A stretch of DNA of 64,000 bases from Sphingomonadales bacterium EhC05 (lineage in GTDB: Bacteria; Pseudomonadota; Alphaproteobacteria; Sphingomonadales; Sphingomonadaceae), in assembly GCA_001650955.1 (NCBI GenBank), contig LXYP01000014.1, forward strand, positions 1 to 64,000, read 5' to 3'. The position numbers and the translations under genes are program-made. Under the pieces are notes generated by a model. The model was not told the origin of the DNA, ran no database searches, and saw only the letters and a list, made by a program, of their open reading frames with translations. Shown here piece after piece: positions 50,675 through 60,322 of the stretch. Every line of letters begins with the position of its first letter. Positions within the stretch are counted from its first letter, which is position 1.

Positions 50675-51052
50675 CTAATTCAGATCACTGATGCTTTCTG
50701 GATTGAACAAACGATCAACCTCCAGCACCAAGTCTCGTAAATGAAAGGGTTTGGACAAGATTTTAGCTTTGGGAATGGACTGCCCGGCACGCAAAGTAAC
50801 GCCAGAGAATCCGGTGATGAACATGACTTGCGTGTCTGGGCATATTGCCGCACATTTTTGAGCCAATTCGATACCATCCATTTCAGGCATAACAATATCA
50901 GTTAGCAACAGATCGAATCGTTCCGATTCCAATATGGGTATGGCTTCGGTCCCACGATCAACGGCGACAACATGATAGTTGGCTTTCTCCAGCGCCCGTG
51001 TAAGGTGCTTACGCATCGCGTCTTCATCTTCCGCTAGGAGAATTTTGATCAT
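50675..51052 (-). CDS. cpdR: Cell-cycle response regulator CpdR
   Basis: 125-aa single-domain receiver. MIKILLAEDEDAMRKHLTRALEKA, phosphoacceptor Asp in LLLTDIVMPEMDGIELA, then VMFITGF and ILSKPFHLRDLVLEV. The length, the MDGIELA segment and the SKPFHLR motif match CpdR, which in alphaproteobacteria controls ClpXP-dependent proteolysis of cell-cycle regulators. It is divergent from the N-formylglutamate amidohydrolase gene. Confidence 0.9.
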   Translation of the reverse strand: MIKILLAEDEDAMRKHLTRALEKANYHVVAVDRGTEAIPILESERFDLLLTDIVMPEMDGIELAQKCAAICPDTQVMFITGFSGVTLRAGQSIPKAKILSKPFHLRDLVLEVDRLFNPESISDLN

Positions 51053-51188
51053 TTTTTCCACTTTCCTTCCAAAAAGAGCAGATGAATTTTGATTATGCCC
51101 GCGCCCAACTATAGTGGCAAACACGTTAATTTTTTTGACTGTTTTCGTTCAAATAGGTCGAAAAAATGTAACGCGATTGAATTCAGCC

Positions 51189-52076
51189 ATGCCAAGCAAC
51201 GATAATCTTAACCGAGAATTGGAGAAATTACCATTTTCTGTTTTCAATGAAGACAAGCTTGCGTTTCCGGTTTTGGTAAGCGTTCCCCACGCTGGACGGC
51301 TTTATCCAGCGGAGGTTCATGACAATCTGAGGGTGTCGAAGCGTCATTTGTTGCGCCTAGAAGACAGATATGCAGATCGGCTCGCAACATCAGCAATTGA
51401 ATCAGGATTTTCCACCGTGATTGCGCAAAAACCTCGCGCCTGGATTGATCTCAATCGCAGTCGAACGGAATTGGATCCAGGGGTAATCGAGGGTCTCGAT
51501 ATGACAAGCTTGCCCAACCCTAGCCGCAAAGTTCGGGGGGGATTGGGTCTGGTTCCTCGGAGCTTGAGCGGTGTGGGCGGTTTGTGGCAGGAGAAGTGGA
51601 GCCAACAGCAGATTAGCAAGCGCATTGGCCAAGATCACGAACCATATCACCAATTAATCAGCCAAATCTTGTATCAGTTGAGGCTAAAATTTGGTGGAGC
51701 GATACTTCTCGATTTGCATAGCATGCCAACAATCGTCAACGACGGAGAGCAGCCACCAGATTTTGTGATTGGTGATCGGTTCGGTCGGAGTTCAGCCTCG
51801 CAATTTTCCGAACTTTCCCATGCGTTTTTCAGAAATCAAGGTTATCATGCGCAGATAAATCACCCCTATGCTGGTGGATATATTCTAGAGCGCCATAGTA
51901 ATATGAATGACAATATTCACGCGATTCAAATCGAGGTGGACCGCCGGCTTTATCTGGATGAGAGTTTTTGCGAGCCGCTGGAAACATTAGGAAAGATTAG
52001 TCAATTGGTTGGCAATCTAACCGAGATGCTGTCTGATCAGATGACAAGCCGAAAAGAGCTAGAAGCCGCCGAATGA
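51189..52076 (+). CDS. N-formylglutamate amidohydrolase family protein
   Basis: 295 aa. LAFPVLVSVPHAGRLYP, DRYADRLATSAIESGF, ARAWIDLNRSRTELDP (reading PRAWIDLNRSRTELDP), and the later LLDLHSMP and NHPYAGGYILERH are the metal-site motifs of the HutG-like/FGase family that release formate from N-formylglutamate in histidine breakdown. No hut genes are near, so the substrate may differ. Confidence 0.88.
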   Translation: MPSNDNLNRELEKLPFSVFNEDKLAFPVLVSVPHAGRLYPAEVHDNLRVSKRHLLRLEDRYADRLATSAIESGFSTVIAQKPRAWIDLNRSRTELDPGVIEGLDMTSLPNPSRKVRGGLGLVPRSLSGVGGLWQEKWSQQQISKRIGQDHEPYHQLISQILYQLRLKFGGAILLDLHSMPTIVNDGEQPPDFVIGDRFGRSSASQFSELSHAFFRNQGYHAQINHPYAGGYILERHSNMNDNIHAIQIEVDRRLYLDESFCEPLETLGKISQLVGNLTEMLSDQMTSRKELEAAE

Positions 52077-52080
52077 AACA

Positions 52081-52178
52081 GAAAAAACCACCTCGCTCGA
52101 AGGCGAGGTGGTCAAGGTTCAGGGAGGTGGCGTTCCTAAGAACGCCTGTATCGGTTCAATCGGGGGATATGAACCGCA
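52081..52178 (-). ncRNA. Candidate small RNA with anti-Shine-Dalgarno linker
   Basis: Read on the minus strand from about 52177: hairpin CGGTTCA/TGAACCG with a C-rich loop (TATCCCCCGAT), hairpin GGCGTTC-TTAG-GAACGCC, a single-stranded linker containing CCACCTCCCTGAACC, then a terminator CCACCTCGC/GCGAGGTGG followed by TTTTTT. TATACT at 52188-52183 is a fitting -10 box; TTGACA lies only 13 bp further up, so the -35 is unclear. Exposed CCUCC motifs and this architecture recall alphaproteobacterial small RNAs of the ar14/'cuckoo' type. No protein frame fits. Confidence 0.6.
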
Positions 52179-52236
52179 TACCAGTATAATGTGGTTGCTG
52201 TTGTCAATTCTTGCAAGGGGTTTGCATATAAAAATA

Positions 52237-52271
52237 TGTAGGTTTCTTCCAGCGTCCAAAAGAAACCTACA
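52237..52271 (-). terminator. Terminator of the SapC gene
   Basis: Perfect 12-bp stem TGTAGGTTTCTT / AAGAAACCTACA, 11-base loop, followed on the minus strand by TATTTTTAT; it lies 11 bp after the SapC stop. Confidence 0.75.
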
Positions 52272-52282
52272 TCTACTGTTTG

Positions 52283-53068
52283 TCAGACTTGTACGGATGG
52301 CGCCTCGGTTACCTGTGGCATTTTTCCGGATTCTACTTGTTTCGCAAAAACTTCACGCATGATTTGCAGCGAAAATAGATGCGCATAGATTAACGAGAGC
52401 ATACCGTTTTGGTTTATCTTGCGAAGTTCATCACCTCGGAGGTCTTTCAATTTTTGTTCGTCGATCATTTTAAAGCCGCGATAAACGAAGGGCTTCTCGA
52501 CACCGGTCTGCTGGATTGATACTTCGCCGTCCATCAGCAGTCCGAGTTTTTCCAATTCTTCAACAAATTGTGCGGTGCGCTGCCCAGCTTGTTCAAACTG
52601 TTCACAAAATTGCAGAATTTCTTTGGTGGTTTCGGTCGGTTGATCGTTTTCGAACAAGGCGGCGCCTTCTTTGAAGTCACCAATTGCTCCCGTTGTTGGG
52701 TCGAAGCAAAGCGACAGTTCTTCCGCATCTGGACTCAATTTGGCGAGCATGAAGGGATAGCGCCGAACATATGCCGGAACATAGGCTGGCTGGTTGAACC
52801 GTCCGTCTTCGCCCATGAAAGTGTTAACACCTTCGTTCAGACCCATGAGAATGAGCGGAACGCTATTGTCACCGACCGAAAACACGATGGGATAGTTACG
52901 CGAAGCGTTGGGGAATTCCTCGACCGTCAATGGAATGGCGTGCTGGGTCTGCATAAACGATGCATCGTCGAGTCCCTTAATTTTCCAAGTACCGTGTTCT
53001 TTTGAATTGAGTGGGACCAGATCTTTGTAGAACATAGGTAGAGCTTGGGCTTGCGGCGCACTTGCCAT
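52283..53068 (-). CDS. SapC family protein
   Basis: 261 aa from MASAPQAQALPMFYKDLVPL. Family segments: LNSKEHGTWKIKG, HAIPLTVEEFPNASRNYPIVF, PAYVRRYPFMLAKL, LCFDPTTG and the later FKMIDEQKL. Named after the S-layer-associated SapC of Caulobacter, but members are widespread and probably cytosolic or periplasmic with unknown activity. It has its own terminator downstream. Confidence 0.87.
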   Translation of the reverse strand: MASAPQAQALPMFYKDLVPLNSKEHGTWKIKGLDDASFMQTQHAIPLTVEEFPNASRNYPIVFSVGDNSVPLILMGLNEGVNTFMGEDGRFNQPAYVPAYVRRYPFMLAKLSPDAEELSLCFDPTTGAIGDFKEGAALFENDQPTETTKEILQFCEQFEQAGQRTAQFVEELEKLGLLMDGEVSIQQTGVEKPFVYRGFKMIDEQKLKDLRGDELRKINQNGMLSLIYAHLFSLQIMREVFAKQVESGKMPQVTEAPSVQV

Positions 53069-53120
53069 AATAGGTTTCTCCGAAAATGTGACAGCTATAG
53101 TATTTAAATTTGTTCGGCCT

Positions 53121-54566
53121 TTAAAAGCCTGACTGGCTTGACGCAAGCGGAACAAGCTTTCCTGGGTTCATAATATTGTTCGGGTCGATCGCTGATTTGA
53201 TGGATCGCAGCATGAAAAGCCTTGCATCTGATGAAAGCCGCTCGAGTTCGACGCGCTTGGTTTGGCCGATTCCATGTTCAGCTGAAATTGAGCCACCTTC
53301 AGCAACAACCAGATCGTGTACGAGCGGTGTTATTTGTTCAGAATATATTTCTGTCCAATTCTTGGGATCGGCTCCGGGTGGTGCTTTGACGTGGAAGTGA
53401 ACATTGCCATCACCCATATGTCCAAAGGCCGCGACAATTGTACCGGGAAAAGACGCTTCTACTTTCGGGCCGGCATCAGTAATAAAAGCGGCCATCCTCG
53501 CAACCGGAACACTAATGTCATGTTGCAACGCAGGCCCCGATGCTCGCTCTGCCTCCGCAATAGAATCTCGAATCTTCCAGAAATCTTCGGCTTGTTGCTC
53601 GCTTGCCGCAATGGCCGCATTTTCGATCAAGCCATTTTCATATGCCTGTCCCAAATATTTTTCTATCAATTCCGTGGGGTCGGCGGCATCGACAGAATCT
53701 CTGACCGTTTCAATCAAGATATGCCAAGCATGCTCGCTTTCCAGTGGCGATCTCGTGTCCGGAATATGTTGCAGTACGGAAGCGAGGCACGATTTGGGAA
53801 TGATCTCGAAGCCTTCCAAGGCAGCCCCAATTTTTTTTCCGAGAAATTTCAGCAGCTCGTGGGCTTTGTGCGGACTTTCTGCGGCTGCCCAGACGACGCA
53901 TCGATCAACTATCGCCGGTACCGTTCTTAATGTTGCGGCTGTGACAATACCTAACGTACCCTCTCCTCCAACGAATAGCTGCTTCAAATCATAGCCGCGA
54001 TTGTCCTTTTTGAGTGCTGCGAGGCCATCATAAATGCTTCCATTGGGTAACACTGCTTCGACTCCAACAACCAAAGCACGCATCGTACCGTGCCGGAGCA
54101 CTTGTGTACCACCTGCGTTGGTTGAGACGAGCCCGCCAACTGTCGCTGATCCCTTGCCTCCGAGCGTCAGTGGAAATCTCTGCCCTTTTCGCGCTAGTTC
54201 ATCATGTAGGTTTTGCAGAATAACACCAGCGTCGCAGATCACGAGCTGGTCGTCTGTTTTGGTTTCTCTTATCTGATTCATTCTCCGCATTGATATCAGA
54301 ACAGCATCTCCCGATTGGTCTGGTGTGGCGCCTCCAACCATTCCACTATTCCCGCCTTGCGGGACCAATATAATGGCATTGTTATTTGCGATTGAAACAA
54401 TCCGGGCGGTTTCGGTTGTTGATGCGGGAGAGACCATCGCCATCGCGCGGCCGGCATAACGGCCCCGCCAATCGGTCAGCCACGGCATCATTTCGGTTTC
54501 AGACATTGTGAAACCTTTGTCACCGACGACAGATTTCATTTCTGCGAGCCAATTAGGCATTACCAT
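53121..54566 (-). CDS. FAD-binding oxidase (D-lactate/glycolate dehydrogenase type)
   Basis: 481 aa of the GlcD/D2HGDH/VAO family. FAD-binding half: VPQGGNSGMVGGATPDQSGDAVLIS (in parts), GGKGSATVGGLVSTNAGGTQVLRHG, GGEGTLGIVTAATLRTVP. C-terminal oxidase part: FGHMGDGNVHFHV and the final SAEHGIGQTKR...DPNNIMNPGK. It oxidises a D-2-hydroxy acid; which one is not readable. Confidence 0.9.
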   Translation of the reverse strand: MVMPNWLAEMKSVVGDKGFTMSETEMMPWLTDWRGRYAGRAMAMVSPASTTETARIVSIANNNAIILVPQGGNSGMVGGATPDQSGDAVLISMRRMNQIRETKTDDQLVICDAGVILQNLHDELARKGQRFPLTLGGKGSATVGGLVSTNAGGTQVLRHGTMRALVVGVEAVLPNGSIYDGLAALKKDNRGYDLKQLFVGGEGTLGIVTAATLRTVPAIVDRCVVWAAAESPHKAHELLKFLGKKIGAALEGFEIIPKSCLASVLQHIPDTRSPLESEHAWHILIETVRDSVDAADPTELIEKYLGQAYENGLIENAAIAASEQQAEDFWKIRDSIAEAERASGPALQHDISVPVARMAAFITDAGPKVEASFPGTIVAAFGHMGDGNVHFHVKAPPGADPKNWTEIYSEQITPLVHDLVVAEGGSISAEHGIGQTKRVELERLSSDARLFMLRSIKSAIDPNNIMNPGKLVPLASSQSGF

Positions 54567-54743
54567 ATGTCTGACACTCCCAACCGGTCTTCCGTCGTTG
54601 CCTGCCGATGAACAATAACCTCGGAGGTGATCCCTTTGATACAGAACTTCACGACAAAAATAACAAAAAATCGAAATTTTCAGTTCATGGAATATTCAAT
54701 CACTGATGCTATGTCCCTCGGAAGACTTAGGTAAGGGATTCTG

Positions 54744-55244
54744 GTGAGCCTGTCACTTTCTGCCATATTGCTGCTTGCTATGCCTGCTGCGCAAGACGTG
54801 CGAATCAATGAGGTTGGACAAATGCCAGCAGATTGGGTTGCGGTCCAGACTCGTCCCATCACTTTTGCTCAGGTGAGAATCGAACGACGCGTCATCATTC
54901 GGGTGCCTCGGCGCAGACCTCAACCGATTACTTCTCTGGCGGATATTCCCAAATCAACTCCAGCGCCAACGTTTAGCGAGAAGAAAATTGGAAAATGCCT
55001 TCCGATGAGCAACATTTTGGGCGTGCAGGTTTCAAGCGAACGCTCGGTTGACCTGATTACGAGAGATCGCAAACGGATTCGAGCCCGTCTCGAGAAAAAA
55101 TGCCAGGCTCAAAGCTTCTATTCCGGATTTTACATGGAAAAGTCAGGTGATGGAAAAATCTGCAGCGGCAGAGATATTCTCCATTCCCGCACTGGTACCA
55201 AGTGTGAAATTGAGCGGTTTCGCGAACTTGTACCTGAGGGTTAG
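54744..55244 (+). CDS. Secreted hypothetical protein
   Basis: 166 aa from a GTG at 54744. Signal peptide MSLSLSAILLLAMPAAQD, then a basic middle (RIERRVIIRVPRRRP) and a C-terminal domain with four cysteines (KCLPMS, KKCQAQ, KICSGRD, KCEIER). It resembles a class of small sphingomonad exported proteins; no function known. Confidence 0.65.
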   Translation: MSLSLSAILLLAMPAAQDVRINEVGQMPADWVAVQTRPITFAQVRIERRVIIRVPRRRPQPITSLADIPKSTPAPTFSEKKIGKCLPMSNILGVQVSSERSVDLITRDRKRIRARLEKKCQAQSFYSGFYMEKSGDGKICSGRDILHSRTGTKCEIERFRELVPEG

Positions 55245-55352
55245 AAACAGGCGTGAAAACTTGACATTGGTGGCTTTTTCTCCCATCTGCGGTCCTGTCC
55301 AAATTTGGCCATGAACAGATGCGTTTGCGCATCCACTATTTCCGGAACTCCT

Positions 55353-56678
55353 ATGAAATTTGCCGACCTCGGCCTATCTGACGAACTGCTTGAATCGATC
55401 TCTGACGCCGGATATGATGAGCCGACGCCGATCCAGGCACAGGCGATTCCACCAGTTTTGATGATGAAAGATATCATCGGCATTGCTCAAACGGGCACAG
55501 GGAAAACCGCCAGCTTCGTTCTGCCAATGATAGATATTTTGGCTCACGGTCGATCGCGTGCTCGTATGCCGCGATCACTCATTCTGGAACCAACTCGTGA
55601 ATTGGCGGCGCAAGTGGCCGAGAATTTTGAGAAATATGGCAAGAATCACAATCTCTCAATGGCGTTGCTGATCGGTGGCGTTTCGATGGGTGACCAGATC
55701 AAGGACTTGGAAAAAGGCGTTGATGTTCTGATCGCCACTCCTGGCCGGTTGATGGATCTTTTCGAACGTGGACGCATTTTGATGTCCGGTTGTGAATTGC
55801 TGGTGATCGATGAAGCGGATCGGATGCTCGATATGGGCTTTATTCCCGACATTGAAACAATCTGCTCAAAACTGCCCGCGACCCGCCAGACCATGCTATT
55901 TTCGGCGACGATGCCGCCACCGATCAAAAAACTGTCGGATCAATTCCTCTCCAATCCAAAATATATCGAGGTTGCCCGTCCCGCGACGGCCAATGTTTCG
56001 ATCAAGCAGTCGCTCATCAACGTCGCTCCAAAAGCGAAACGCAAGTTGATCGTGGATATTCTGGACAATGAAGGCGTGGATACGGCGATTATATTCTGTA
56101 ACCGCAAGACCGAAGTCCGCGATCTTTGTCAGAGCCTTCGAAAAGACGGCTTCGATGCGGGGCAGATTCATGGTGATATGGATCAAAGCTCGCGGCTGGC
56201 CGAACTTGATCGGTTCAAGTCGGGCGAAATCAACATATTATGTGCATCTGATGTCGCCGCACGCGGTCTGGATATCAAAGGCGTCAGCCATGTGGTGAAC
56301 TATGATATTCCGTGGCACCCTGATGACTATATCCATAGAATTGGGCGTACCGGACGAGCCGGAGCATCGGGTGTTGCGATTACTTTTGTAACCCGGAGCG
56401 ATGCGGAGCATGTCGACAGCATCGAGAAGCTTACCGGCGTCAAAATCCCCGTACGGAAAGAGAGCAAGGCGAAGCCAGCGAATAAGGCAGAGAAAAAGCC
56501 ACCGGAAAAATCAGACCCTGCAAAAGCGGCGCATGATGACCGGCCGAAAAAACCGAGCAAAGCGGCCAAGCATGTGGAGAAGAAACCGGCAGCAAAGCCT
56601 GCGGCCAAGGAAACCGAAGCTGATGATGGCTGGAACGGACCAATGCCGAGCTTTCTCGGCGCAAAACTGAACCGCTAA
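55353..56678 (+). CDS. DEAD-box RNA helicase (RhlE-like)
   Basis: 441 aa from MKFADLGLSDELLESISDAGY. All helicase motifs are present: Q motif PTPIQAQAIP, AQTGTGKT, PTRELAAQ, DEADRMLDMGF, SAT, ARGLDIKGVSHVVNYD, HRIGRTGRAG. A Lys/Ala/Pro-rich C-terminal tail of about 80 residues binds RNA non-specifically. The frame is open upstream to 55305. Roles include ribosome assembly and RNA decay. Confidence 0.93.
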   Translation: MKFADLGLSDELLESISDAGYDEPTPIQAQAIPPVLMMKDIIGIAQTGTGKTASFVLPMIDILAHGRSRARMPRSLILEPTRELAAQVAENFEKYGKNHNLSMALLIGGVSMGDQIKDLEKGVDVLIATPGRLMDLFERGRILMSGCELLVIDEADRMLDMGFIPDIETICSKLPATRQTMLFSATMPPPIKKLSDQFLSNPKYIEVARPATANVSIKQSLINVAPKAKRKLIVDILDNEGVDTAIIFCNRKTEVRDLCQSLRKDGFDAGQIHGDMDQSSRLAELDRFKSGEINILCASDVAARGLDIKGVSHVVNYDIPWHPDDYIHRIGRTGRAGASGVAITFVTRSDAEHVDSIEKLTGVKIPVRKESKAKPANKAEKKPPEKSDPAKAAHDDRPKKPSKAAKHVEKKPAAKPAAKETEADDGWNGPMPSFLGAKLNR

Positions 56679-56698
56679 TCGGTCCAGTGTTGCTCGGT

Positions 56699-57304
56699 CT
56701 ATTGTTGCAAAGTCAGGCTATCTAATACGGTCGTCGCAAGCGGTTGGATCGCATCGGACTGCTCGGCATCAAAGCTTATGATCGCCCGGATCATTGTTCC
56801 ATCAGCGTTGCGGAGCATTCTCTGGGCCGATCCCGTTCCGTTCGCCAGCGTGCCCGATGCGCGATATTCATTTTCGTTCACGGCTTCGCCGGACATTGTA
56901 TCACCGGCATCTTCAACCGCTTTCAGTTCGGCATTCCAGGCGGCATCTTCACGATTCTCAACCCAGCCCACCTGTAATGTGAGCCCGAGTGCAGCATTGC
57001 GGAACACTTGGCCATTGTCATCGCTTGCGCTGGAATCAACGGCCCATTCATTGGGCACCATGATGGTAAAGCCACGCAATGCATTGGTATAGCTCGACAT
57101 GTCGGCGCTATCGACAACGGCGCCGCTTTGCGAATCATCCAGAGCAGCAGCTTCATCGCGAATAGCCTGACTGGCGGCATCCGCTTGCTTGGCGAGTTCT
57201 TCATTGGAAGGGACATCGCCGACAGCCTCCTGTTTGCCACAGGAGGAAAGGAGCAGAGCGGCGATTAACGCGGCGCTGATTGGAAGGGTTGGAGGCCATT
57301 TCAT
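56699..57304 (-). CDS. Lipoprotein of unknown function
   Basis: 201 aa from MKWPPTLPISAALIAALLLSSC (lipobox LLSSC). An Ala-rich charged stretch (EELAKQADAASQAIRDEAAAL) is followed by a PsbP/DUF1795-like beta domain (YTNALRGFTIMVPNEWAVDSSASD, AALGLTLQVGWVEN). It follows the NtrC-type regulator on the same strand with a 143-bp gap. Confidence 0.6.
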   Translation of the reverse strand: MKWPPTLPISAALIAALLLSSCGKQEAVGDVPSNEELAKQADAASQAIRDEAAALDDSQSGAVVDSADMSSYTNALRGFTIMVPNEWAVDSSASDDNGQVFRNAALGLTLQVGWVENREDAAWNAELKAVEDAGDTMSGEAVNENEYRASGTLANGTGSAQRMLRNADGTMIRAIISFDAEQSDAIQPLATTVLDSLTLQQ

Positions 57305-57447
57305 CATAGTTTCTGACTTAAGGGCGGCGGCGAGAAACATCAATGGGCTTGTTGGAATAGATATTGATCAGACCAGCGGTTGGACAATGGCATCTGCCAT
57401 TGGCCGAAAATGTCAAATCCCCAAATCAGTCGGAAATCACGCTCCAA

Positions 57448-58875
57448 TCAGGCTGCGTTATCAATCCCGAGATCGGCCAGCTTGCGGTATAATGTGGATC
57501 GACCGATACCGAGACGGCGGGCCACTTCGGTCATCCGGCCGCGATAATGGCCAATCGCCAGCCGAATGACATCGGCCTCGATCTCGTCGAGCGGCCGCAG
57601 ATTGCCATCCTCACAATAGAGCGTGATCCCAATGCCCTCCGGGCTGCTGGTGAGATGCGGGTGGGCATCATCCGATTCTGCAACAAATGAGGCGATTTGC
57701 GGAAATTCATCGCAGGTGAGAGCATCGCGATCGCACATGACGGCGGCGCGAAATAATACGCTTTGCAACTGGCGGACGTTTCCGGGCCAGTTATAGCTGC
57801 GCAACAGATTAAGCGCCTCATCGGTGATTCCGAAGCTCCGCAAGCCCGGTTGATGGGCGAGCCGCGACAGAAAATGCCGCGCCAAGGACGGGATATCGCC
57901 CGTGCGGTCTCGAAGCGGCGGTATGGTCAGCTGCACGACATTCATCTGATAATAGAGATCTTCGCGAAACCGGTCTTTCTCAACCTCTGTTTGCAGCCGC
58001 CGATTGGTGGCTGCGATGATACGCACATCGAGTTGGAAGCTGTTCGGGCTGCCGAGCGGCTGGATTTCAGAAGATTTCAAAAAGCGCAGCAGCCGCACTT
58101 GGGTTTCGCTGGGAATGCGGTCGACTTCATCCAGGAAAATCGTTCCGCCTTCAGCCTGCTGGAGCAGACCGATTTTGCGGTCAAATGCGCCCGTAAAAGC
58201 GCCTTTTTCATGTCCGAACAGGATGGAATCCAGAAGATTTCCGGTAATCGCGCCGCAATTCACTTTCAATATCGGCATTTTGGCGCGGGGGCTGGCGGCA
58301 TGGATTGCGTCGGCAATCACTTCCTTGCCGACACCACCTTCGCCTTCAATCAAAACCGGGACGCGCGCCCGTGCGGCTTTTGCAGCAATTGCGAGAGCGG
58401 CTCGAAATGCCGGGGTCGCGCCTACAATTTCTTCAAATTCCAACGGTGCAGAGATTTTCTCGGTGAGGGGGCGCAATTCGCCGTCCTCTTTTGACGATTC
58501 GACAGCAGAGTTAAGTGCTTTGAGCATCAATTCGGGAGCGACGGGCTTGATCAGATAGTCGGTCGCACCGGCGCGAACAGCTTCGACGGATTCGGCGATC
58601 GAGCCGACAGCGGTCAGCATCAGGATGGGCAAGGCAGGGCGTCGGGATTTGAGTTCGGCGATGAGTTCGGTAGCTTCGGTCCCGGGAACCCAATTGTCCA
58701 ATATGATCGCGTCGAGCATCATGCCATCTTGCGTGCCTAATGTAGCAATCGCGGTTTCTGCATCGCGCGCAAATATCGTACGGAATCCTGCCCGTGATGC
58801 GAGCGCGGAGATCAGGCGGCATTGTGCCGGCTCATCATCGATCAGCATCAGTAATTTTGTGCCGTTTTGCGCCAT
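57448..58875 (-). CDS. Sigma-54-dependent response regulator (NtrC type)
   Basis: 475 aa from MAQNGTKLLMLIDDEPAQCR. Receiver domain with acceptor Asp in AIILDNWVPG, AAA+ central domain (GEGGVGKEVIADAIH, the sigma-54-contact loop GAFTGAFDRKIG, GTIFLDEVDRIPS), and a Fis-type HTH (MTEVARRLGIGRSTLYRKLAD). The receiver has no neighbouring histidine kinase gene, so it is an orphan. Its targets would be sigma-54 promoters, not found here. Confidence 0.92.
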   Translation of the reverse strand: MAQNGTKLLMLIDDEPAQCRLISALASRAGFRTIFARDAETAIATLGTQDGMMLDAIILDNWVPGTEATELIAELKSRRPALPILMLTAVGSIAESVEAVRAGATDYLIKPVAPELMLKALNSAVESSKEDGELRPLTEKISAPLEFEEIVGATPAFRAALAIAAKAARARVPVLIEGEGGVGKEVIADAIHAASPRAKMPILKVNCGAITGNLLDSILFGHEKGAFTGAFDRKIGLLQQAEGGTIFLDEVDRIPSETQVRLLRFLKSSEIQPLGSPNSFQLDVRIIAATNRRLQTEVEKDRFREDLYYQMNVVQLTIPPLRDRTGDIPSLARHFLSRLAHQPGLRSFGITDEALNLLRSYNWPGNVRQLQSVLFRAAVMCDRDALTCDEFPQIASFVAESDDAHPHLTSSPEGIGITLYCEDGNLRPLDEIEADVIRLAIGHYRGRMTEVARRLGIGRSTLYRKLADLGIDNAA

Positions 58876-59043
58876 TTTTGTCCCGATTGTGCCAGAATGA
58901 AGCAATTTTCTAGCAGCAACCGGTAAAGAGCCGATTAAGGAGCCGATAAATTTTCTATCCAAAATGACGGTTTGAAACGCTTGAGCTGCCTGTAAGACAA
59001 GGTTACACTACGAGACTATTCTGAACGACAATATGGGGAAATC

Positions 59044-59166
59044 ATGACTTCGGACAATAATATGGACTCGGCCACAGAAACCTACACCGGCTTTTTGTCG
59101 ATGCTGAAAATTGGCACAATCCTGACCGTCATCGTAACAGTTTTGGTGGTTATTCTCATTTCCTAA
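59044..59166 (+). CDS. aa3-type cytochrome c oxidase subunit IV
   Basis: 40 aa: a soluble N-terminus (MTSDNNMDSATETYTGFLSM) and one membrane helix (IGTILTVIVTVLVVILIS). The F-x-x-x-x-K-[IV]-G pattern before the helix is that of the bacterial aa3 CtaJ-like subunit IV. In alphaproteobacteria it is regularly found just before pntA, as here. Confidence 0.8.
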   Translation: MTSDNNMDSATETYTGFLSMLKIGTILTVIVTVLVVILIS

Positions 59167-59182
59167 CTGATTGGAAAAATTT

Positions 59183-60313
59183 GTGAAAATCGCGGTTTTG
59201 AAAGAACTCGCCGACGGCGAGATGCGCGTCAGTGCCTCTCCGGAAACGGTCAAGAAATTCATCGCCATCGGCGCAACCATGTCGATTGAGAAGGGCGCGG
59301 GCGAATCTGCGTCGGTTGCTGACAGCGATTATCAAGAAATGGGCGCCACGGTCGGAACACGTGCGAGCATTTTGAAAGATGCTGACATTGTGCTGGGTGT
59401 CCAGGGTCCGGATCCAAAATCGATCAAAGCTATGAAGAAAGGTGCATGGCTGGTTGCCAGCCTGAATCCTTTCGGCGAACGCGAGCGGGTCGATGAATAT
59501 GCCAAGCTTGGCATCGACGCGCTGGCGATGGAATTCATGCCGCGAATCACGCGTGCCCAGTCGATGGACATCCTGTCGTCACAATCCAATCTGTCAGGTT
59601 ACAAGTCGGTGCTCGAGGCCGCAGCCCATTATGGTCGCGCCTTTCCGATGATGATGACGGCAGCAGGCACGGTATCCGCTGCGCGCTGCTTCATCATGGG
59701 TGTCGGGGTTGCCGGACTGCAGGCCATTGCCACAGCACGGCGGCTGGGAGCGCAGGTCAGCGCAACCGATGTACGGGCGGCGACCAAGGAACAGATACAA
59801 TCGCTCGGTGCAAAGCCGATATTTGTCGAATCCGTTGAAGGTATCGAAGGTGAGGGCACCGGCGGCTATGCAACTGAAATGAGTGAAGAATATCAGAAAG
59901 CACAAGCTGAGCTGGTGTCTTCTCATATTGCCAAACAGGATATCGTCATTACCACCGCGCTGATCCCTGGACGACCTGCACCAAGGCTGATTAGCGACGC
60001 CCAGATCGCGACCATGCGCAGAGGCAGCGTGATAGTCGATCTCGCAGCCGAGCAGGGCGGCAATGTCGAAGGCGCGATTGCTGGCAAAGTCGTGGAGAAA
60101 CATGGCGTCAAAATTGTGGGCGCAGATAATATGCCGTCAAGCCTGGCCGCCGACAGTTCCGCCTTATTTGCGCGTAATCTCTATAATTTCCTCTCCGCCT
60201 ACTGGGATGACGAGGCCAAGCGGCCCGTTCTTCCTGATGATGATGAGGTCACGATCGGAATACGCCTGACCAAGGATGGCAAGGTCGTAAATGAGCGCCT
60301 TCTGGCGGATTAG
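59183..60313 (+). CDS. pntAA: NAD(P) transhydrogenase subunit alpha, part 1
   Basis: 376 aa from the GTG at 59183 (MKIAVLKELADGEMRVSASPETVKK); a TTG at 59171 is possible. NAD(H)-binding domain I of the proton-translocating transhydrogenase: QSNLSGYKSVLEAAAHYGRAFPMMMTAAGT (in parts), GVGVAGLQAIATARRLGA, and RGSVIVDLAAEQGGN. It drives NADPH formation with the proton-motive force. Confidence 0.94.
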   Translation: MKIAVLKELADGEMRVSASPETVKKFIAIGATMSIEKGAGESASVADSDYQEMGATVGTRASILKDADIVLGVQGPDPKSIKAMKKGAWLVASLNPFGERERVDEYAKLGIDALAMEFMPRITRAQSMDILSSQSNLSGYKSVLEAAAHYGRAFPMMMTAAGTVSAARCFIMGVGVAGLQAIATARRLGAQVSATDVRAATKEQIQSLGAKPIFVESVEGIEGEGTGGYATEMSEEYQKAQAELVSSHIAKQDIVITTALIPGRPAPRLISDAQIATMRRGSVIVDLAAEQGGNVEGAIAGKVVEKHGVKIVGADNMPSSLAADSSALFARNLYNFLSAYWDDEAKRPVLPDDDEVTIGIRLTKDGKVVNERLLAD

Positions 60314-60322
60314 GGGGTAGCT

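Noticed and set aside
59008-59280. 90-codon minus-strand frame over the start of the transhydrogenase operon
   Set aside because: It overlaps the oxidase subunit IV gene and the pntAA start; shadow frame.
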